Origin: Triplophysa rosa
Taxonomy: Eukaryota; Chordata; Actinopteri; Cypriniformes; Nemacheilidae
Assembly (NCBI RefSeq): GCF_024868665.1
Contig: NC_079890.1
Location: 789,554-853,553, forward strand
Direction: 5' to 3'
DNA length: 64,000 nt
The notes beneath the pieces were generated by a model. It searched no databases and had not been told where the DNA came from. It saw nothing but the letters and a program-made list of their open reading frames with translations. Every line of letters begins with the position of its first letter. Within the stretch, counting starts at the first letter, position 1. The translations under genes were made by a program, and so were the position numbers. Positions 12,572 through 22,213 of the stretch are shown here, piece after piece.

Positions 12572-14864
12572 CACACACACAGATGGAGGGAGTGATTGAG
12601 AACAGGTGCCATGGTTTGATCTCTCATTAGAAACACAACATTTCTATTTCTATCTATACAACATTCAAGAGACAGTTTTTGTTTTTGTTTTTTCTTTGCT
12701 TACATTTTTTTTGCTCCATGAAACAAAACAAACAATGATCAGAATAATAATTATGAGCAGAAGAGCTTGATTTCATCTCATCGGCATTAAAGTAACATCA
12801 TAGAAATTAAAATACCAAGAGGCCTCTGCGCTAAATACTACGTCAGCTTTCAGCGATGCACATGCTAAAGGGAGGGGAAACCGCACACAGCCATGAATGA
12901 TGGAACGACAGGAAATATTCTGACATGACAAGGACCCCATGCACATCAGATAATCTCCACAAAACAGACACTCAGACGGCGGGTCACCAAATAAAAGCGC
13001 GAGATACAGTAGGGGCTAAGTGCTTTTGGTGAACTTACAAAATACTTGAGGAAGTGCTCAGGACAGAAGGCACAGTGGCTTGACTGTTGTCTTAAAGGAA
13101 CGCACGCACATCAGGGGCTATACCGAAATCATACGCGTTCTCTACATACCAAACAAGAACACAATAATGCACGTTTCACAAATTAAGGCTAGACGAAACA
13201 CTGGACTACTGGCCTACCCCATCTGTCTAATGATAAAAATGAGACGACTCGATGATTTCACAGAGCTGGACTAGGAAAGTACATCATCCTTTGTGCACAT
13301 TTAAATGAAAATTTGGCGAACAGATCAGTCAAACTGACAACATCGATATCGCGACACGTCTTGGACGTGATGTCGGCATTGACGTATAAATATATTAGCA
13401 ATCGCTGAACGATCCTTAACATTGATTGTGTATCCAAATGATTGATTTGCTGATTGATTGATTGATTCGTTGATTGATGTTTAAGGGGTTGTGAATTGAA
13501 CCTGCAGCATTATTAAAAAATACGTTTTGTGGGGGGGAAACAAAAGTTTGGTCAAACAAAAGCTTGTCGGAGAAAATAAACTTTGCACAGTGCTCTTGGG
13601 ACGTTCTCATTCATGTCTTCTTTCATAATTATTATAATACGTATTACTCTTTTCCATTAACACTTCTTAGAAGAACAACGACATATTTTTTCGTCCTCTC
13701 TTTTTCATCTCGTATCTTTACAAAAGCTACATACTCTCTACTGGGATGTCTGGATTTGTTAGTGTGGTTTTTTTTAATATGTAAAGAAAACGGTCTACTT
13801 GCTATCTAAAAAATGACACACAGTATACGTTTCTCCACCCTCAAGTCAGTCATACGAGGAACAGGAATGTCATATTGCCGAGTCTCCGTTTCTAGATGAT
13901 TTGTTTCAAATCCTGAAATCTGAACTCAGACGGTATTATTTTTCATAGTAATGGCAGTCCAACAATCCTGGTGGTTTGTGTAATGTAAACACATCTGGCC
14001 CGCGTCAAACGGCCGGCTGTTTTCACACGTGGCGCTCTGGGTTCAGTTCACGGTTTCATTCACCATCACACGAACTGCCGACATACTGATACAGAACTCT
14101 ACGCTCTAGTACAAGGACGCGCGTACTGTATATACTCTATATATTCACTGCGACTATATTCCTGTGTTGCTTGATCTGCTAAAAACCATTTACATCGACA
14201 GGCACTGAGAGAGAAATAGCATATAGAAGAGGCAGAAACTCTGTTTTATAGAACATCTGAAGAAGACCCGATGGAGCAGACAGGCAGTGTGGATATCTGG
14301 TCATATAATCTTTACTCTGTCCAGTTTTGTTAGAGGTGATTCAGAAGTACCATTCACAGCATTCTGTTTAGAGTCGGTAAGAAGTGCGCTCACTCCTTTG
14401 GTTGACTGAAGACGCACGTTCACGTGGAAGTAGCATTGTCGGCATTTCTCTCTTGTCGTGATAAAGGATAGCGTCCGTGTGCGTCTCCCGCTTGACATTC
14501 CAAGTTTTTGTTTTGTTTTAAGGTGAGAGCAAGAGATTCACGAAAGCAAAGAACTTGGCAATCACGTTCACTGACAAGAAGACAGGAACACAGTGTTCGA
14601 GAAGGTCCGGAGACTCCTTGACTGGCAGGCTGAGACTGGCATACAATACTGGATATCTCTGTGATGTAGAGTCTTTGTGTATGTAGAGGTAATCGATCGC
14701 TTACTAAAGGGGGTACATTATGGGTAATCCTTTTGTTTATTATTATTGAGGGTTTTGATGACGCACGTAGCGACTGGTCTGGCCTTGGTCTAAATGATAT
14801 GAGTGCTCATGGACAACTCCCAAATATGTCTGACGTCTCCCCTGCCTCCGTCTCCAGATTGCTC
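12390..14864 (-). other. Probable znf219 3' UTR and downstream flank
   Basis: After the znf219 stop codon the minus strand runs about 2.2 kb without recognisable transposons, unlike the rest of the window, which suggests a long 3' UTR. Candidate AATAAA signals on the minus strand lie at 14736-14741 (short UTR) and 12399-12404 (long UTR, just past the CA microsatellite). Which is used cannot be decided from sequence alone. Confidence 0.45.
12427..12585. repeat. Long (CA)n microsatellite with CG interruptions
   Basis: About 160 bp of CA repeats broken by CGCGCG steps. It lies in what may be the distal znf219 3' UTR (TG repeat in transcript sense). Confidence 0.92.
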
Positions 14865-15934
14865 TCATTTACCCTTGTCCTCCATGAGCAGATCCTCCAT
14901 CGTGAGGTCTGAGGAAACAGACTGAGCCCTTCTGTTCGGATGCTCGGGGAAATTTCCGAAGCTGCCGTTCGATTCCAGTTCACTCTCCTCCTCATCCAGT
15001 TCCTCGTCTTCCTCATCCAGGTCCTTTTCTGTTCCCGCAGGTTCGGGTGCCAGTTCAAAACCCTCCTCCGCTTCTCTGTTTTCTGGACTCCGCCCGTTCT
15101 CAAGTCTTGCCTTTGATGAAAGCCAATCGTCAGGGGACATTATTCCATCTTCTACATTGAGGAACTTCCACAGAGTCAGCGGGTCGCGGTCCGGCCCGGG
15201 CGAGGTGAGTCTTGGGGAACGGTTTGCAGGGATGCCCCGCTTGCGCCGAGACTTGCTGGTGTGATTGACCTGAAGGTGCATAGCCATCAGCTCAACTGAA
15301 GAGGTTCGGAACGGACAGAACACACACTGATTAAGGATGTCACTACTTCCTTTAGGACCGCCAGACGTTCCACCTCCGGAAGCACTCGCTGCCACCTCAT
15401 CTTGCAAAGGGCGGCGGGAAAGGTCCAGGGGTTCAAAGACTCCTTCGTGGGACGTTATTCCACCCTGGTACCCGTTTGCAGACACCATGCGACTCGTGGT
15501 AAGCGGCTTTCGTCGAGACACTTTCGGCATTTTGCGGGGAGGTGCCTCGTCCTTCCAACCTGCTTCTAGACCACTAGGGAAGAGTGCACCCATCATTCCC
15601 GACAAACTGCGATATTGACTCTCTACGTCTCCCTCTCTTTGACGTCCGTCCTTCTTCTCTGAAGTGCCTACAGCCCATGACTGACCGTGTCTGGAGGAAG
15701 ACGCTTCTACAGGAACCCTCCCAAAAGAAGAGCGGGACATGGAGGGGAGCCGACGATGTTTTTTCACCCCTTCAAGAGGAGAGCCGGTGAGAGAGGGGAG
15801 GCCCGGTGAAGGGGAGTTTGGGGAGGTTGCCATAGCGTTCCTTTGCTCGCGATGATGACGCTGTAGGTGATACTTGAGGGAGCCGGACTGAGTGCCAGCA
15901 TAATCACAGTGAGGGCATTTGTACGGTCTCTCCC
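14865..15934 (-). CDS. znf219: znf219 last coding exon
   Basis: The acceptor CTTAG precedes GGGAGAGACC; its first two bases complete the split Gly codon of the HTGERPYKC linker. It encodes finger 8 ([20 protein letters not shown]), a basic Ser/Pro-rich region, the EPLDLSRRP CtBP-type motif, the final finger ([20 protein letters not shown]) followed by a basic KSRRKRG patch, and an acidic tail ending [11 protein letters not shown]. The stop TGA is at 14867-14865. Confidence 0.93.
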
Positions 15935-18900
15935 CTAAGAGAAATGATAACAAACATTTGTTTCAATGCATCAGTATCCTAGGCATTTTATAGTTTCATT
16001 TTAACAACAGAAGAAATAACCTTAATCACTCAATTGAAAGATCATTAGAAAAACTGCCTACAGTACATGAAACAACTGCGATGGCCCGAAAAATAATGTA
16101 AAATTTAAAGAAATTGTTAAATATTAAAAAGTGTCTTTTTCAGTGAAACAGTGAAAAACCTTTTTAAAAAATGCCTACTACTTTGTAAGAATGGTTTCTG
16201 TTTTGTAAGCAGTTAAAACTGTGAGGAAAGTTGCATGTTACATTATGTATACACGTAATTAAAGCATATAGAAACTGGAGAAGTACCATAAACCAGTCCG
16301 TATGACTTCTTGTGTGCTATGATTTAAATCTAGACCCAGATTTATGCTTACAAGCAGTACAACTTGGCACATAAGGATGTTATTAAAAACATAAAAACAT
16401 CTCTGTGCTCCCAGGGCTCCAGACTGCGACTAAATGGTTGCATTTTGCAAACAGTTTTCGAGACAGCGCGAGCATTTTTTACAAGTACTCGCGCATGTGC
16501 GACCTGCAAATTTGGAATTTCTTATAGTTGTTATTTCATGTGAAAAGACGAGTAGAACGCGGTCCGCCACCAGTGCAGGCTGTGTGTGATAGCCAACTGC
16601 GCGGGTCACTCGCGTCACTGATGTTTTTCTATTTAGCAGCAATCAAGAACAAAGCTTCTCTGTAGACCCTGCCTCTTTTTAAATAGGCAGAACCAAATCT
16701 GCTGTCATCAAGTAACTTATTTGTCAGTATCAGTAATACAGTTATTTTGGGGAAAATAATTGCATTGCAGGCTGATTAAGGTGTGTCACTAAATTTTTTG
16801 CTTCCGCTCCAAACAATGTCAGCCAGGGGCTATAGTGGTCCTAGTAAAAAACTTAGTCTGGAGCCCTGCCTCCACTTAAGAAAGACACATGTGACCCTGG
16901 ACAACAAAACCAGTATTAAGGGTCAATTTTTGGAAATTGAGACTTTAACATAAATAAGCTTTTCATTGATGCATGGTTTGTTAGGATAGGATGATATTTG
17001 GCCAAGATACAATTATTTGAGATTCTGGAATCTGTGGGTGCAAAAAAATCTAAATATTGAGAAAATCGCCTTTAAAGTTGTCCAAATCAAGTCCTCAGCA
17101 TAGCATATTACTCACAAAAATAAAGTTTTGATATATTTACGGTGGGACATTTACAAAATATCTTCATGGAACATGATCTTTACTTAATATCCAAATGATA
17201 GAAAAATCTAACATTTTGACCCATACGATGTATTATTTTTGCCTTTTACTAAAAATGTTCCCTTGCTCCTTAAGACTGGTTTTGTGCTCCATGCTCACAT
17301 ATATGGGTTTTGAACATCAAGAAAAAGTTTATCATGTGTTTGGAAGCACAGTCATATATAACTGAATGTAGAATGATCAAAGCAAGTGATATTCGTTTAT
17401 TTTTAAAGAGTACATTCCTCATTATTTTTAAGGGCTTATTTTGGTTTATGGAGTGTCCGACAACAAGTTTATGTACATACATGATGTAAAAATACTATTA
17501 TTTCGTAATAATAAGCAGTTTTTATTACCTTACTTCTTGACTGACTCTCAAATGATTCATTCCGCGATTCATCTGTGTAATCTCCGCCTTTCCGCCAGCG
17601 TAGTCTGATCTGATTGGTCAGATGGTCTAGTCTGCTGTGATTGGTCAAATGGTCTAGTCTGCTGTGATTGGTCAAACGCGTTCAGCATGTGTCACAAAAG
17701 GACCGCCTATCATTACTGCTGTATTACGGTTTGCAGGTGGTTGGATATTAACAGTGTATAGAGAGAGATGGCGTCGATTTTACCTTACCAGTTCGAGCCC
17801 GAGTCTGACGAATCATTCTTTAATCCTTATACAGATGCCAGTAAGAAAAAGGACTGTTTTAGACACTTCTCTTGTAACAGTTAGTTATCACGGCATACAG
17901 TGTACGGTGTTCGTATCTTCAGATGTTATTATAACTATAGTACACCACGCAGTTCTTGAAATAAAGACTTTGCGAGTTAATATGGTTGAACACTTACATT
18001 AGCGCAACGAGTTTATAGCTAACGTTAGGTAAACAAACAGTAACAACCCCAAAAATAACGGTAACGTTAGCTAAACACAGACATGAGATAACGTCACACA
18101 AATTTAATTTTAAGTAAAGACAAAAATAAAGAGTCACACTTACAGGTTGTGATTCGGTGGAGCTTACAGGTCCAAATAAAGTTGGTATTGCAACATCTTT
18201 TAAGGAAAGACGTTTAATGTATCCTGCAGTAAAGGCGCCAAGATTGATGAAGCAATCTTTGGTAAAACGACGCGCGCAAAGTAAAACGTTCGGTTTATAC
18301 TCCTTTGGTGTCGTTTGAAAAATAAATAGTAACCATTTTTTCCTCAGAAGTTCTTCCTTTGGTAGTGAAAATAAGACTGACTTAGTTTCACTACATAGAA
18401 CACAGCTTCTCTTAGACATGATGCACACGTCACGAACGAGCTAGTACAGTGTTTGGGGAGGAGAGAGTAAAGTTTTCGCAGTCAGTAGGCGGGGATTTTT
18501 CTAGTGACGTAGGTACATTGTGGTTAAAGATTCGGACAGGTCATGACTTGTTCGCGTGATTCAGAGTCGATTACCTTTTTTATAAGCTAATAACTTTGTT
18601 ATTCGTTCACCTTCGGATTTACAACTTGGCAGATTGCTTACATTCAAACACGGCAAAATTAAACACTTCATGAAATGTATTTTTTATGATCTCGAGGAAT
18701 GTACTCTTTAAGACAAATAGCACGAGCACACTTTTCAACCATTTTACAAACATTAAGCTTTAAATAATTGGATATATATCATTTACTATAAAATTCAACG
18801 AGTGTTATGTTTAAAATGAAGATAAAATGTTCCAAGATAATTTTACTTAATAAATAAGTACCTTGAAAAGGAAAACAGATCCGGCAACATTGCTTGCAGA

Positions 18901-21900
18901 AGTCAGTATGTGCAAACACTGCAGTTACACACAGTTATAGATAGGTGTCAGTGTTTGTCATCATATGTAACATCTGCAGTTCTCAGTACATTACAGTTAA
19001 ATTAGGGCATTCCTTCTCTCATCAACCGTGAGAGCTCTGCTTTCCTAGAGGACATTTTGTGGAAAAACATGATAGGCAGCAAATGGCTTCAATCAAGCTA
19101 AAGCAAGAATATAATCGCATGAGGATGTGATAAGAATTGGTATGAACATGAATAACTGGCATAACAATAATAGCCATCCTAACCACCATCACAATAATAA
19201 TCACTGAATTTTCACGTAGTGTATTTAGCTGAAAAGTTGATTGTAAAATGTAAGAAATCAACAACAAATACAACCAAATATAGCTTGAATCATAAATCAT
19301 TGTTTCTGTGTGTTAAATATGTCTTACACATACATATTTTCTCATTACCTGTGTGTACACGAAGATGCACTTTAAGATGATGAGAAGAGCGGAAAGCTTT
19401 ACCACAGTAAGGGCAATCCTTCACCCCTGTTCCCCGAACACGCTCCCTAGGAACTGAAGAGCTCGTTGAGGTTGATCCCCTCAGACCATTCTGACCTGTA
19501 ATGGAGTTAAGGTACAACAAATGAATAAAGCTTTGATATACAGTACAATCAGATAGAGTTTCTGCAATATTGAGAAAATATTTCAAAACCAAGCAGTGAA
19601 ATCTTTGGAGAAAACTAAACTTCTGCGGTGTAATAGTCCCTGAGGCATGTTAACAGCTCAGAAATACTGTCCTGATGAAATCAGCTGCTGGTTGATTCTT
19701 ACCGGAGAGATGCGATATGACAGAATGGAAGCTCCCAGCGGCCTCCTCTCCTGATGTAAGATGCTTTGCCTCCTGTCTGCCTTCGCTGTCGCTAACTCTT
19801 CGCCCTCCTCCTACTCCACTGGCGACTGGAGTTCCACCCATTCGGTTTATAATATCCTCTTCTCTTAATGTGCCTCCCCGGGCACTCTGACCTTTCTGGG
19901 GTTTCTGAACATGTACACGGGCATGAGCGACCACCTGCTGAAGGCTTCGAAACAGCTTGCCGCAATCTGGACACTCCCAGGGAGCACCAGAGGCCTCCAG
20001 CTCCTCTCTAGAACTGAACCCACCCAGGTAGGCCCTCATTTGTTTGGTCTCCCCAGCAACCGTGCCCTGTGAGGAAGGTGGCTGTGAGTGGGATCGCTGG
20101 TGCTGCTGCTGTTGGTGGTTGTTCTGTGCTGCTGCCAGACTGCGAGCAACCAGCTGCCACATGGCCGCCTGGTCTGCTCCGTCTGCTGCCTCGCCTCCCC
20201 TTCCACCTCCGTTACCCATTTCTGCCACCTGTGCCACAGCCTGAAGGCGCTCCATGCAGCTTCCATTACTGTTGTCTTTGGGAAATCCCAGATAGCCCAG
20301 GACTGAGGATTTACTTAAGGCCACACCACCATCCGACCTCTCTGTGCGACTTCCCGACCCTCCGCCACCCGCCATACTACGAGCCAGGAGCAGGTTGGAA
20401 TAAAGAGCACCTAGCACTTGTGTGCTAGCAGGACCTTTGACTTGATCAGATCCAGCGGGCCCCAGATTTCCCAGCCCAGCCTTGAGTCCCAGCTTATTGA
20501 GATGCACCTTCATGTGGTTCTTAAGAAACCAAGGTTCCTTAAAGCCACGACCACACACCTGGCACTTGTGGTCCAATGAGTCCTTGTGCTTCCGCATATG
20601 TCCCTTCAGAAACCAGGACTGAGTGAAACGCTGGCCACATGTCTCACAGCGGAATGCTGGGACAACTGACACTGGGGGAGGGGTTTCTGGTGGTTCTGTT
20701 ACGGGGTGAGAAGGGAAAACGGTTGCAGCCACAGGATCTTCAGGTGGGTGGCTCTCCTGCAGATGGGCAGCCAGTCTTTCCTCTTGACTGGCCGAGAAGG
20801 GACACATTGTACATTTGTAGGGGTTGTGGAGGATTCGCACGTGGCGTGCCAGCTCTGAAGCGGTACGGAACTTTCCCTTACAAGCATGGCAACGGAACGT
20901 GGGAGCAACTGTGGAGGGGGAGCTTTCTTCCAAATGGGCATGGCCAAGTGGAGAAAAGGACGTCGAGATCGGTGCCTCCTCTGTTAGAGGTGGAGTCAGA
21001 GCTGTGGTTCCTACAAAGAGGAACTGAGGGCTACTAGCAGTTTGAAGAGGTTCCTCGGGAACTATTTCTTCATCCATATTCTTCTGTGATGAGACAGATA
21101 ACGGACTCTGTTTCAGGCCTAGATCTCTGTTGTTGAGATTCTGGATTACACAGCCACTTACATGGTTCTGCTGCAACTTGGCATGTGCGGTTCGGTAGAG
21201 TGCTGAAGCCCGGCGGTCCCTATCCAAACTGTGAGCTCGAGCATGCAATGACAGAATACTCTGGAAGCGGAACCTCTTTCCACAGACATGGCATGGAAAC
21301 TTCAGGGCAGGTCCGGAGCTGGTTCCTCCTGGGAAAGTCATGCATTCATTGTTGAAAAGCTGAAGATCCAATTCATCACTGCAGGTGGTGCTCTGACCAG
21401 AGGAGATGGCCTGCTCCAGAGCTCCAAAGCCAGAGAAGGATGCTGACGGTGTGGCTGGAGGGCTGCTCTCTGATGAGGGACTGCCGAGTTCACCAGGAAA
21501 CAGTGCCACTGCCGGGGTGGGCGATGGAGGTGCCGACAACTCCTCATCCTCTTCATCTTGGAGGCTGGCACCAGGAAGGGGGCAGGGCGAGGCAGGGGCA
21601 TAGAGTTCGGTTTGAGGACTAGAAGGGGTAAACTGAGGACTCTGGGCCAGGCCTTGGGGACTGTGGTCCAGGGAGGGCATGGACGGAGGAGACAGTGGGG
21701 GCTCACAGGAAAGAGCCAGCATACACTCTGGTGGGGAATCCATATTCTGAGAAAGTAACGAAGCAAAACGGAGAACATCGTAAGTGAAACTAAAGTAAAC
21801 ACACTGTACTGTATATTTGCACAATTCACTAACACTAGGCTATACCATGATTTCAGTTGTATTTTGATAGATTACGCACACTTAACAAACACATATGGAC

Positions 21901-22152
21901 ATACACTATATGGCCAAACGTATATGGACACCCAAACACCACACATATGTTGTACATGTTGGATATATGTCAAACCTATGGACAGAGTAGTTTCAGTCTT
22001 TGCTTTGGAAAGTCTTTCCACTAGATGATGTGACGTCCCATCATTGAGATCAGGTACTGATATTGACCATTACAGCCATATGATCATATAGCCATGAATC
22101 TTTGTGTACACACATGCAAACTCACCAGTGCTTTGTCTAAGCCATGCTTCAT
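14865..22152 (-). CDS. znf219: znf219: C2H2 zinc finger protein, full coding model
   Basis: Nuclear DNA-binding regulator of the ZNF219/ZNF536 family. Coding exons on the minus strand: 21743-19703, 19495-19349, 15934-14865; junction phases agree and give 1085 residues plus TGA, longer than human (about 720). An in-frame ATG at 22152 in the preceding exon would add ten residues. Fingers start near residues 151, 285, 311, 366, 394, 591, 708, 736 and 933. The [13 protein letters not shown] and [13 protein letters not shown] pair and the [20 protein letters not shown] linker match human ZNF219. EPLDLS at 897-902 is a PxDLS motif of the kind that recruits the CtBP co-repressor. The C-terminus is acidic (about 1018-1055). 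The start at 21743 has a strong Kozak context (AAT ATG G). Family assignment is firm; the exact N-terminus is not. Confidence 0.92.
16890..17299. mobile_element. MITE with TGTGACCCTGG-type inverted ends
   Basis: The left end TGTGACCCTGGACAACAAAA and the complement of the right end (TGTGAGCATGGAGCACAAAA) form an imperfect 25-bp inverted repeat. The interior is AT-rich and non-coding, with words (GTATGGTTTGTTAGGATAGG-like, AAATATTGAGAAAATCGCC) that I recognise as a high-copy cyprinid element. Target duplication not identified. Confidence 0.75.
17614..17690 (+). promoter_or_regulatory. Triple CCAAT-box promoter inside the transposon
   Basis: Three copies of TGATTGGTCA (inverted CCAAT) are spaced about 30 bp apart, the last two inside an exact tandem GGTCTAGTCTGCTGTGATT unit, 80-150 bp upstream of the P2X7-like ATG. 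The deleted copy at 40.4-40.5 kb keeps two of these boxes. NF-Y binding is inferred from the motif. Confidence 0.55.
17768..17840 (+). pseudogene. P2X7-like first exon (transposon-borne remnant)
   Basis: An ATG at 17768 opens [15 protein letters not shown] and continues to a good donor, GCCA then GTAAGA (17841). The [10 protein letters not shown] start is one I recognise from the multicopy fish genes annotated as P2X purinoceptor 7-like, which share a cysteine-rich intracellular domain with P2X7. No downstream exon follows before the opposing THAP exon, so this is an orphan exon. Confidence 0.55.
18144..18419 (-). pseudogene. THAP-like domain exon (transposon-borne remnant)
   Basis: The ATG at 18419-18417 opens [20 protein letters not shown] and runs on with [22 protein letters not shown] and a final [10 protein letters not shown], the THAP layout (C2CH zinc site, a Trp-Phe core, closing proline-containing box). 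The fourth zinc ligand looks lost: the usual CxxHF is CARRF here. Donor candidates are GTAAGC at 18167 and GTAAGT at 18143. THAP domains are site-specific DNA-binding modules of P and Kolobok transposases. No downstream catalytic exon is present. Confidence 0.65.
19349..19495 (-). CDS. znf219: znf219 coding exon with finger 7
   Basis: A 147-bp exon from acceptor ATTACAG to donor GTAATG. It encodes a Ser/Thr-rich linker then [20 protein letters not shown] and HLRVHTG. Both ends split Gly codons (phase 1), consistent with its neighbours. It matches the finger immediately before HTGERPYKC in human ZNF219. Confidence 0.93.
19703..21746 (-). CDS. znf219: znf219 main coding exon, fingers 1-6
   Basis: Acceptor CTCAG then AATATGG; donor CTCTCCG then GTAAGA. 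The ATG is at 21743. It encodes a long Pro/Ser-rich N-terminus, then [20 protein letters not shown] (finger 1), [12 protein letters not shown] (2), [12 protein letters not shown] (3), [20 protein letters not shown] (4), [20 protein letters not shown] (5), a Gly/Gln/His-rich spacer and [20 protein letters not shown] (6). In human, finger 1 is followed at once by a second finger; here that position (about residues 172-195) has no cysteine pair. Confidence 0.93.
21902..22060. mobile_element. Tc1/mariner-like fragment
   Basis: Contains ACACTATATGGCCAAACGTA and GGACACCCAAAC, the terminal words of a common fish Tc1-like element. Only one end is recognisable. It lies in the intron just upstream of the znf219 main exon. 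Confidence 0.5.
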
Positions 22153-22213
22153 TTCCTTGACTGAGAGGTGTGCTATGAAGGTGGCAATCTGCCCGTCCAC
22201 CTCCGACAGTCCC
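22126..22213 (-). CDS. znf219: znf219 5' exon, possibly coding at its 3' end
   Basis: An 88-bp exon with a strong polypyrimidine acceptor (TTCTGTGTTGTTCTTGACAG) and donor CACTG then GTGAGT. It is open in the frame that joins the main exon (KAL then NMDSPP), and holds an in-frame ATG at 22152-22150 giving [10 protein letters not shown] before the main start. The frame is also open back to the acceptor (GLSEVDGQIATFIAHL), but the only candidate upstream exon has no in-frame ATG. So it is either a short coding extension or 5' UTR. Confidence 0.65.

Larger units (their letters stand above)
17407..18707. mobile_element. TTAA-flanked DNA transposon with two converging first exons (Kolobok-like)
   Basis: The termini are perfect inverted repeats: AGAGTACATTCCTC at 17407-17420 and its complement at 18694-18707, each abutted by TTAA (17403-17406, 18708-18711), the target duplication of Kolobok and piggyBac transposases. 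Inside are two coding remnants pointing toward each other: a P2X7-like first exon on the plus strand (17768-17840) and a THAP-domain exon on the minus strand (18419-18144). Each has its own upstream region, the left one with three ATTGGTCA (inverted CCAAT) boxes. The simplest reading is an internally deleted descendant of a larger two-gene element whose middle is gone. A shorter copy keeping only the ends lies at about 40251-40711. Superfamily assignment is inferred from TTAA plus THAP. Confidence 0.75.
15935..19348 (-). other. znf219 last intron
   Basis: A 3.4-kb intron between GTAATG (donor, exon end 19349) and CTTAG (acceptor, exon start 15934). It contains two transposable elements annotated separately (16890-17299 and 17407-18707). 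The remaining parts, 15935-16889 and 18712-19348, are AT-rich with nothing recognised. Confidence 0.85.

Noticed and set aside
12331..12636. Three overlapping open frames rich in His-Thr, Ala-Arg or Cys-Val
   Set aside because: Pure products of the CA/CG microsatellite.
20036..21835. Open frames of 60-165 codons overlapping the znf219 main exon in other frames
   Set aside because: Shadow frames of a GC-rich real exon; none shows a domain, and the zinc-finger frame is clearly the coding one.
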